From NCBI RefSeq assembly GCF_000311785.1, contig NZ_HE978544.1, positions 33,359-73,818 on the forward strand: a stretch of DNA of 40,460 nucleotides, written 5' to 3'. The notes beneath the pieces were generated by a model that worked only from the letters and a program-made list of their open reading frames with translations, ran no database searches and was not told the DNA's origin. The DNA is from Brevibacillus massiliensis. GTDB lineage: Bacteria > Bacillota > Bacilli > Brevibacillales > Brevibacillaceae. The position numbers were made by a program, and so were the translations under genes. This document shows positions 31,739 through 38,165 of this stretch, piece after piece. Position 1 is the first letter of the stretch, and each line of letters opens with the position of its first letter.

Positions 31739-32407
31739 ATGTCTGTGGATAGGACGGACCTTGATCTCGGTATCATGTTAAAAAAGCTGTTGAAGGAACG
31801 CGCACTCTCCATGCGCAAGCTGAGTGCCCTGACCGGAATCGATACGGCGACGATCTCGCGAATTGCCAATGGCAAACAACAGGCCAAGCCCGACCACCTT
31901 CAACAATTTGCCCGCCACCTCGGGGTGCCGACGGAACGGCTGTTTCAGGCAGCCGGCTTTGACGTTGGCAGACAGCAGGGTGACGGCAAGCCTTCCGATA
32001 TTCACGAATCGGTGGATACCATTCAGGAAGTCCTCGTCTCTTCCAATTTGTTGGACCAGCAGTTCACCACGGAACGGGTAAAACAAGAACTGGCCAAGTA
32101 CGAAAAATACGCCCTCACGGAAGAGGGCCAGCGGATGATTCTCGATGACTTCCGGTCAAAAGTCGAACAAGTCAGCGGCGCCGGACCGTTCATTGACCAG
32201 TTGAAGCACATGTTTGAGCTCTTTTGCATGGAAGACGTCAAGGAAAATGAGCGCGCGCTTCTGGGCAGCGCCCTGCTCTACTTCATCCTGTCAACCGACA
32301 TCATCCCCGACTACGTCTTTCCCATCGGGTACCTGGACGACGCCATCGCTGTGCAGCTGGTCCTGGGCCGGCTTGCGCAGCCGGATGACGAGGAATCCCA
32401 AACGTAA
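31739..32407 (+). CDS. XRE helix-turn-helix regulator fused to DUF1232
   Basis: The 222-residue protein combines an N-terminal XRE domain (about 8-65; LLKERALSMRKLSALTGIDTATISRIANGKQQAKPDHLQQFARHLG) with a helical linker and a C-terminal DUF1232 domain (about 180-215; GSALLYFILSTDIIPDYVFPIGYLDDAIAV). DUF1232 is a short, often membrane-associated domain of unknown function with the conserved D-x-IPD...GYLDD pattern, all present here. AAGGAGTG precedes the ATG at 31739; the longer frame from 31658 would run through the operator sites. Self-regulation through the four upstream AGTGTTG sites is a reasonable inference. It converges with the S24-like regulator at 32495. Confidence 0.85.
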   Translation: MSVDRTDLDLGIMLKKLLKERALSMRKLSALTGIDTATISRIANGKQQAKPDHLQQFARHLGVPTERLFQAAGFDVGRQQGDGKPSDIHESVDTIQEVLVSSNLLDQQFTTERVKQELAKYEKYALTEEGQRMILDDFRSKVEQVSGAGPFIDQLKHMFELFCMEDVKENERALLGSALLYFILSTDIIPDYVFPIGYLDDAIAVQLVLGRLAQPDDEESQT

Positions 32408-32494
32408 GAAACGGCAGAAGAGTGCATCCACTCCTTGCCGCTTCCCCTGTTATACTCACTGCAATGCCCATGGGTACGCCAGGGTTTTACTGCC

Positions 32495-33472
32495 CTATTT
32501 GGCCATGTTCGGCTCAAAGCTGACCTGAATCACTTTTCCGCAGATGCGCAGCTGGCGCTCGTCGATGACAAGCGGTTTGAATCGAGGATTGTCAGGATAA
32601 AGCAAGACGAGCCCGCCGTCCGCATGCCTGATTCGCCGAAGCATCACATCGCCTTCATGGATCACCACGGCAATGTCATCGCTTTCAACAACGGACTGAA
32701 CCTTGACCAGAACCTTGTCGCCGCTGCAGATACGGCTGCCTGCCATCGAGTCGTCCTGAACGGAGAGATAAAACAGGTCCCCATCCCGATAGTTGTAGGG
32801 GTTGGACATCTCCACCCAGGTGTCAATTGCCTCTTCCCGGATGAGCCGAGGGTGATTGGCATCGATTTGGCTGACCACCGGCACGCGCAGGAAGGCCCGC
32901 GCACGGGAAATGTTGCTCTGTTCCTCAGCCGGGCTGCCGGTGAGCTTATCCGGTTTGCGGCCGACACCGAGCGAGGATTCGACGATCAGAGTAAAGATTT
33001 TGAGTCTCGTTTCGATGTCCAGCGACTTGAGCAGCAATTTGGCCTGGTAGTCGTACTTCAAAAAATGGTCTTCGTCAGTCACTTCTATCTCATTATCCTT
33101 TAAGGCGTTTCGCAGCAGCTGGCGATACAGCGGGTCGAGACAGCCGTATTCATCGGACATCGCTGCCACCAGCACATCAATATGTCTGCCGATCAGCGCG
33201 GTTACGTTGTCCGCCTGGTCCAACATTTCGCGGATGACGAGAGGTGCTTTTTCCCTGTAGCCCGCGATGATCAGGGCTTCCGGGTCGCCGCCGGTCACTG
33301 CCGCAATCGCTCGATTCACTTCATCAGAAGCGGGCGGAACGGCCCCTTTGGCGATTTGGCTGATATACGCCTGTGATACGGACGTTCCCCTCTCTTTGCA
33401 CTGCTTCGATATTTCCCGATGCGACAAGCCGCTGGCCATGATGTATTCCCTTACCAGTTGGTAATAGTTCAT
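32495..33472 (-). CDS. XRE-S24 (LexA/cI-like) regulator with altered catalytic lysine
   Basis: The 325-residue protein has an N-terminal XRE domain (about 1-65; GLSHREISKQCKERGTSVSQAYISQIAKG), a helical middle, and a C-terminal S24-type domain starting VPVVSQIDANHP (about 197). The serine region is QDDSMAGSRICSGDKVLVKV with Ser242. Where LexA-type proteins have the general-base lysine, this one reads DVMLRRIRH (Arg279/280) by my alignment, and no Ala-Gly cleavage bond is evident. It may thus be a ligand- or partner-controlled repressor, not a self-cleaving one. The ATG at 33472 has GGAGGAG 7 nt upstream. Exact palindromes GATAAATATTTATC lie in its own promoter and in front of the divergent genes. 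Confidence 0.82.
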   Translation of the reverse strand: MNYYQLVREYIMASGLSHREISKQCKERGTSVSQAYISQIAKGAVPPASDEVNRAIAAVTGGDPEALIIAGYREKAPLVIREMLDQADNVTALIGRHIDVLVAAMSDEYGCLDPLYRQLLRNALKDNEIEVTDEDHFLKYDYQAKLLLKSLDIETRLKIFTLIVESSLGVGRKPDKLTGSPAEEQSNISRARAFLRVPVVSQIDANHPRLIREEAIDTWVEMSNPYNYRDGDLFYLSVQDDSMAGSRICSGDKVLVKVQSVVESDDIAVVIHEGDVMLRRIRHADGGLVLLYPDNPRFKPLVIDERQLRICGKVIQVSFEPNMAK

Positions 33473-33493
33473 CTCCCATCTCCTCCGTAAGTC

Positions 33494-33517
33494 CATTATA
33501 CAAAAAACAGCTGCCGT
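33494..33517 (-). promoter_or_regulatory. Promoter of the S24-like regulator gene
   Basis: A consensus TATAAT (minus strand, 33494-33499) stands 21 nt upstream of the ATG, close to the ribosome site. The -35 region about 17 bp upstream (TATCAA, 33517-33522) is poor and overlaps the operator palindrome at 33520-33533. Confidence 0.55.
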
Positions 33518-33519
33518 TT

Positions 33520-33533
33520 GATAAATATTTATC
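33520..33533. promoter_or_regulatory. Operator palindrome, copy 1
   Basis: GATAAATATTTATC is a perfect 14-bp palindrome overlapping the -35 region of the S24-like regulator gene. An identical copy occurs 110 bp away at 33630-33643. Autorepression is the simplest reading. Confidence 0.75.
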
Positions 33534-33629
33534 GTTTGGCCGGCATCCCGAGACTCCCGGTTGGACGCTTAAGCTTTGAACCAAAATGATGGCTTCCGGC
33601 ACATCACAATTGGCAGGCAAATCTATCTC

Positions 33630-33643
33630 GATAAATATTTATC
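33630..33643. promoter_or_regulatory. Operator palindrome, copy 2
   Basis: This is the second exact GATAAATATTTATC, directly upstream (7 bp) of the -35 hexamer of the plus-strand promoter. A related partial site (GATAAATAAATATTATT) overlaps that promoter's spacer and -10. Confidence 0.75.
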
Positions 33644-33650
33644 AATCATA

Positions 33651-33679
33651 TTGACAACTTATTGATAAATAAATATTAT
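33651..33679 (+). promoter_or_regulatory. Promoter of the small-ORF/HD-GYP-like operon
   Basis: TTGACA (33651-33656) and TATTAT (33674-33679) have a 17-bp spacer. The spacer contains GATAAATAAA, an imperfect third copy of the operator motif. Confidence 0.75.
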
Positions 33680-33722
33680 TCAGAATAAGTAGTGAATTGG
33701 CTTCTTTGAATGGGAGAGGGGT

Positions 33723-33935
33723 GTGATTCGTGTGGAAGAGGACCAATCGCCGCGGGCAAAGAGCAGCGTTGGCCAAAGACTGGTGAATATTGTATTGCCG
33801 TGGATTATCTCCGACCTGAAACAAAAAGGGAAATGGCCTCCGTCTCCGCTGGCTGCATGCCGGGCGAGGCGGGGAGCAGGCACAGCCGGAAAACGAGAGC
33901 ACGCCGATCCAGCGACCGATACCAAGAGAAAGTAG
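33723..33935 (+). CDS. Small hypothetical protein (70 aa)
   Basis: The frame starts at GTG 33723 (or GTG 33732) behind GGGAGAGGGG and encodes 70 residues. The first half is well ordered (SSVGQRLVNIVLPWIISDLKQKG, a likely amphipathic helix) and the second half is basic and proline/arginine-rich (ACRARRGAGTAGKREHAD). The promoter and ribosome site fit this frame well, and it ends 11 nt before the HD-GYP-like gene. No family is recognised. It may be a leader or small partner protein. Confidence 0.4.
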   Translation: MIRVEEDQSPRAKSSVGQRLVNIVLPWIISDLKQKGKWPPSPLAACRARRGAGTAGKREHADPATDTKRK

Positions 33936-33945
33936 GGTTCATAGG

Positions 33946-34854
33946 GTGAAAAAAGTTCAGCGGAAAACACAACATCCTCGTTTTTCGAATGAACAAGCCG
34001 TCGTCCGCGACATCCTCATTGGTTTTATTTATTCCCACCATATCAAAGAGCGGATATCCGCCTCGGATATCGGTGAAACGTTTTGCAAGCTGTATCGCCA
34101 TATCTTTTATGAGATCGCTTCCCATCCCTATCTCCTGGAGCAGTTGACGCTTCTCCACCAGACGGACCTCGTCCGCTTCCATCATTCGCTGCGGGTGGCT
34201 GTCACCAGCGGGATTGTGGGATTGGCTCAGCGATACGATTCGCAGCAGTTGTACGAGTTGACGATTGGCGCGCTGCTGTTCGACATCGGCATGACCCAAC
34301 TCCCGGAACGCCTGATCCATAAGGCCGGCCCCCTGACAAAAGAAGAGCGTTCCGAAATGGAAACGCACACGGTTCTGGGCTATCAGATGTTGAGCAGCCA
34401 CAGGGATGTTCCCCAAGCGGCAGCTTTGTGCGCGCTGATGCATCACGAGCGACTGGACGGCTCCGGCTACCCGCACCAGCTGCGGCAGCCGCACCTTCAT
34501 CCTTACGCGCAAATCGTGGGCATCTCCGACGCGTACAATGCCCTGATATCGCCCCGAAGCTACCGCAGTGCCTGCACGCGCCATGAGGCACTCGAGTACC
34601 TGTATGGCGCCAGCCACAGACTCTTTGACGTCACTTTGGTCGAAACATTTACGCAGCATATCTGTGCGTATCCAATGAACAGCAAGGTTCTGCTGAGCAA
34701 CGGGAAAATCGGCGTTGTTTCCATGATCGACTACGATGCGATTCAACGTCCGGTGGTCAAGGTGATCCGGGAACCGGACGGAACCTTGATCCATCCCTCG
34801 TATGAGATCGACTTGAAGAAAAATCTCGATGTGGTCATTGTAAACGCCTTGTAA
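33946..34854 (+). CDS. HD-GYP-like phosphohydrolase with degenerate HD motif
   Basis: The 302-residue protein resembles HD-GYP domains, which hydrolyse cyclic di-GMP. The latter part is canonical: HKAGPLTKEERSEMETHTVLGYQML, LMHHERLDGSGYP (HHE at about 166-168, GYP about 174-176) and IVGISDAYNALISPRSYRSA. The usual HDIGK motif, however, reads LLFDIGMTQLP (Phe112-Asp113), so the metal-binding histidine is phenylalanine and the lysine is methionine. This argues against normal hydrolysis; a binding or scaffold role is possible. The C-terminal 60 residues form a small extra domain (KVLLSNGKIGVVSMIDY). The start is GTG 33946 with a weak site. The operon is under the S24-like operator. Confidence 0.8.
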   Translation: MKKVQRKTQHPRFSNEQAVVRDILIGFIYSHHIKERISASDIGETFCKLYRHIFYEIASHPYLLEQLTLLHQTDLVRFHHSLRVAVTSGIVGLAQRYDSQQLYELTIGALLFDIGMTQLPERLIHKAGPLTKEERSEMETHTVLGYQMLSSHRDVPQAAALCALMHHERLDGSGYPHQLRQPHLHPYAQIVGISDAYNALISPRSYRSACTRHEALEYLYGASHRLFDVTLVETFTQHICAYPMNSKVLLSNGKIGVVSMIDYDAIQRPVVKVIREPDGTLIHPSYEIDLKKNLDVVIVNAL

Positions 34855-34887
34855 CTTGCAGAAGTTGCCGACAAATTGCAGATTTAA

Positions 34888-34921
34888 AACCACCTCAAAA
34901 AATGGATTATTTGAGGTGGTT
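34888..34921. terminator. Convergent terminator
   Basis: AACCACCTCAAA (34888-34899) pairs perfectly with TTTGAGGTGGTT (34910-34921) around a 10-nt loop, then ACTGGTTTTATTATTG. It lies between the converging HD-GYP-like and C45 genes. Confidence 0.85.
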
Positions 34922-34939
34922 ACTGGTTTTATTATTGAA

Positions 34940-36043
34940 TTAAACAGCATTTATTTTTTTATAAAAGTCAGGATACACCTTTGTGAACGAATTTTCACAT
35001 GGTGGCCCGGGAGCTATAGTCATACTCTTTTCGGTTAAATCCATGATGATGGATGCTAATGTTTGTATCTGGTTGATGGGTTCCGAATGGCGGCATATTG
35101 AATTGGGGAAGTTATCATGGTTCCTTAAAGTATCTTGTATATGTTCAACACTCACTTCAGCAAATTTCGATAATTCATGTTTAATATTTTTCGCTCTAGC
35201 TGGAGAATCTGGTAATATCCCTAAGGTCTTATCTTCGAAATCAGTTTCGACTAAAAAATTGTTAGCATGGCCAAATATCCCTTCATCAGACCCCAGATAA
35301 TAAACATTTTCTTTTCCGCCTGGTCCTGTCTCCAAATTCAAAATGGTTCCCTTGTCATTTGCAATAAGATAGTTACCGGAAGAAGCTCTGTTTGCTAGAG
35401 TCACCGCTCTGACGGCTTCATTAAAAGTTCGCGAATTCAGTATTTTTCTTAGAATGGCATGAAACGGAACACCTACTTCCCCCTTATCTAATGAACTGAC
35501 AAGTAAATTTGCACATAAACCGATACCCGCGGAGTTAAATCCGATTTTGCCCAAATGACCTGCCTCGGCAATCATCATGATGGAGGGATAAGGCGGCTGT
35601 TCTATTTCCGTTATTATGGTGTTTTTTTGTACATCCGTTTTCCAATCCCAATTTTGCCCAATTATCACGTGTTGGTTTGTTGTATTGTTTTTGGATAATG
35701 CACAAGCAGTACATTCTGCGCTCACACCTTGTGAAAAACCAAACATAATCTCAGTTCTTACATTTAAAGCGATTAAATCCGCCAAATCCAAATCAGAACC
35801 TTTCGCCATCCCTTTCAATTCTTCAATCATTTCGGGCGCGTACTCCTGAATGGGTTCGACAAATCGGAGTGCTTTAGTTTGTACGGTGTCCCAATCGGCG
35901 TTAGCGTACTCCTTGAAAATCTTTTTGTAAATTTCAACGTTTCCGTTTATTTTATCAGAGACCCTTTCACCTATAAATTTTCCTCTTTGAAACGGATCCG
36001 ATTCTTGAACTTTTAGGTGAAGAAAAGGAAGTTCTTTTTTCAC
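34940..36043 (-). CDS. C45-family acyltransferase/amidohydrolase (isopenicillin-N acyltransferase-like)
   Basis: The 367-residue protein belongs to the C45 (acyl-CoA:6-aminopenicillanate acyltransferase-like) N-terminal nucleophile family. Such proteins self-cleave just before a cysteine; here GVSAECTACAL places that Cys at about 111. Downstream motifs match: IIGQNWDWK (about 127-135), AGHLGKIGFNSAGIGLCANLL and HANNFL. These enzymes move or remove acyl groups on amides. The start is GTG at 36043 with a full GGAGGTGATTC site. It is the third gene of an AT-rich minus-strand group behind hyuA and hyuB, 183 nt after hyuB, so it may be transcribed with them. The real substrate is unknown. Confidence 0.82.
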   Translation of the reverse strand: MKKELPFLHLKVQESDPFQRGKFIGERVSDKINGNVEIYKKIFKEYANADWDTVQTKALRFVEPIQEYAPEMIEELKGMAKGSDLDLADLIALNVRTEIMFGFSQGVSAECTACALSKNNTTNQHVIIGQNWDWKTDVQKNTIITEIEQPPYPSIMMIAEAGHLGKIGFNSAGIGLCANLLVSSLDKGEVGVPFHAILRKILNSRTFNEAVRAVTLANRASSGNYLIANDKGTILNLETGPGGKENVYYLGSDEGIFGHANNFLVETDFEDKTLGILPDSPARAKNIKHELSKFAEVSVEHIQDTLRNHDNFPNSICRHSEPINQIQTLASIIMDLTEKSMTIAPGPPCENSFTKVYPDFYKKINAV

Positions 36044-36226
36044 AGAGAATCACCTCCATATTTCATACTTAGACACTTAAAATACAATATTCATAATCAT
36101 ATAAAAATTTAACCAACATGATTCTCTTGGTTGGTGTGCGGACAACAAAAAATGAACTCCTGGTATCCGCATTTGAACTTGCTTAACTATGGTGGCGATA
36201 AACATTTTTATTATGCAGTTCGCATT

Positions 36227-38164
36227 TTACGTGTAAGCAGGCATGTCGTAGTCAGAAACGGATATCTTTCCTTCTTTGATCAATTGATTTACCCGTTCTC
36301 CACGATCAATTAATTTAAGCGGTTCCCGATTTTTCCTGATATCTTCTCTAAGTTGTTTGGTAGCTAGTTCATCTACTTCGTACGCACGTCTGGGATTATC
36401 AACCTTGTGCAGGATAACACCGTAATCGTCTTTGGCACTCTCAATTGATACGATACGCCGTTGTACATCGAGACGTACTTTTTCAGGATCTCTATCCAAG
36501 GGATCTCCCCAGCCTCCGCCCCCAGGGGTGGTTATACGAACAATATCCCCGGCTTTAATAGGAATGGCTTCATGGCTGTGGATGATCTTTTTTTCCTCCG
36601 CAGTTCCAGGATTGATCCAGCAAACTCCAGGCTTCCCTGCCTTACCTCCGTTCACGCCAAAACAGGCAAATTCAGTTCGGTAAGCTACAGGCGAAAAATA
36701 TCCATCGACCAATGCCCGAACATCTTTCAAGTAACCAAGACCTCCTCTGTATTTGCCGGGACCGCCAGAATCAATGTATGCTCCGACTCGCTCTACGATT
36801 ACGGGGTAACGTTGTTCAATGAATTCGGCAGGCAAGTTCTTTGAGTTTGGAACCAAATCAACCATATCGGTACCATCCTCGTATGGTCTTGCTCCAGAAC
36901 CAGCTCCAAAGATTTCACGGTACAAAAACGGCTTGCCGTTATCATCTTCCCCAAAGATGGCATATAATTGAATGTTTTGCATAGCCGCTACCACGTTTCC
37001 TTTTGTTGCTTTTGCCATTGCAGCGGTAAATGCGTTGATCATCATTAACATGGAAGCCATTCTGTCCGAACAAGGGGCTGGAAACCTTGCAGATAAAACT
37101 GTTTTTGGCGGAAGCATGCACTGAAATACCTTGGTTAATCCATCGTTAATTACCATACCAGGCGCATACCCTTTTATAAATGCACCAAGCCATTTTGAAA
37201 AGTGTCTGCCATCCATCGGCCAGTTTACAGGACCTTTGGTCTGAGGATCTGTTCCTTCAAAATCCACAATCATTCGTTCGGAATCCTTACGAATCGTTAA
37301 TTTAATCTTAACCGGCTTATCACGATCCACTCCATCATTTTCAATAAAATCTTCTCCGACATATACCCCCTCTGGAATCTGAGGAAGGGCTTTTTCTACC
37401 ACTGTTTTTTCACATCTTTCCATAATCTCGTAAAAAGCAGCTTCCACAGTATCCGTATCATATCGTTGACACAATTCAAGCACCTGACGTTCAATAAGTC
37501 TGGCACAAGCAATAAATGCGTCTATATCCCCGCGTAACTCATCTGGAAAGCGACTGTTTCTCAGTATAATGCGATAAGCTTCTTCGTTTATTTTTCCTTG
37601 ATCATACAACTTAATCGGTGGACACATTGTCCCGTCTTCAAAAACACTTGTTGAAGATAGGGGCCAGCTTCCTACTACTCGACCCCCCACGTCGGTACAA
37701 TGGCCGAAAATTTGAGAAAATCCAATAATTCTTCCATCGCTAAATACTGGAATTACCGCACAGTAATCAGGGAGGTGCCCAACGGTTCCAAGCGATGCAT
37801 AAACATCGTTATACAGAAAAACATCACCCGGACGAATATCCTCAAGATCATAGTAATTCCTTACGGGATCCGCGGTTGCTGCCCAGGATACATGGGTGAC
37901 ACTATTACAATCCACTGTATTGAAGGAAGCCCGATAATCATGTTGCTCCCGGATGATTGAACCTCTTGCCATTCTTTCTACTACAGCTTCACCTTCATCT
38001 ATGGCCCATTCAAGTGCACCCTCGATAATATCGACGGTTAAAGGATCCAGGTGCTTTTTTTTCTCTTGGATTCTTGGCCAATGTTCATCATTTCTTGGCC
38101 ATTCCTTGAATCGAAAAGGATCATATTTCTCCCTGTCTTCATACCTTTTCATATCAATTTTCAT
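36227..38164 (-). CDS. hyuB: Hydantoinase B/oxoprolinase-type subunit
   Basis: The 645-residue protein is a HyuB-type subunit of ATP-dependent hydantoinase, oxoprolinase, caprolactamase or acetone/acetophenone carboxylase enzymes. Typical signatures are DPLTVDIIEGALEWAIDEGE at the N-terminus, IRPGDVFLYNDVYASLGTVGHLPD (about 120), MVIDFEGTDPQTKGPVNWP (about 320) and the C-terminal RITTPGGGGWGDPLDRDPEKV (about 565). The ATG at 38164 is preceded by AGGAGG and begins one base after the hyuA stop, so the two are coupled; an upstream in-frame ATG lies within hyuA. The substrate is likely a cyclic amide or related compound, but this subunit type alone does not tell which. Confidence 0.9.
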   Translation of the reverse strand: MKIDMKRYEDREKYDPFRFKEWPRNDEHWPRIQEKKKHLDPLTVDIIEGALEWAIDEGEAVVERMARGSIIREQHDYRASFNTVDCNSVTHVSWAATADPVRNYYDLEDIRPGDVFLYNDVYASLGTVGHLPDYCAVIPVFSDGRIIGFSQIFGHCTDVGGRVVGSWPLSSTSVFEDGTMCPPIKLYDQGKINEEAYRIILRNSRFPDELRGDIDAFIACARLIERQVLELCQRYDTDTVEAAFYEIMERCEKTVVEKALPQIPEGVYVGEDFIENDGVDRDKPVKIKLTIRKDSERMIVDFEGTDPQTKGPVNWPMDGRHFSKWLGAFIKGYAPGMVINDGLTKVFQCMLPPKTVLSARFPAPCSDRMASMLMMINAFTAAMAKATKGNVVAAMQNIQLYAIFGEDDNGKPFLYREIFGAGSGARPYEDGTDMVDLVPNSKNLPAEFIEQRYPVIVERVGAYIDSGGPGKYRGGLGYLKDVRALVDGYFSPVAYRTEFACFGVNGGKAGKPGVCWINPGTAEEKKIIHSHEAIPIKAGDIVRITTPGGGGWGDPLDRDPEKVRLDVQRRIVSIESAKDDYGVILHKVDNPRRAYEVDELATKQLREDIRKNREPLKLIDRGERVNQLIKEGKISVSDYDMPAYT

Positions 38165-38165
38165 T

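Noticed and set aside
33805-34950. 381-codon minus-strand frame opposite the HD-GYP-like gene
   Set aside because: The plus strand has GYP motifs, promoter and terminator; the minus frame crosses the convergent terminator and has no family features.
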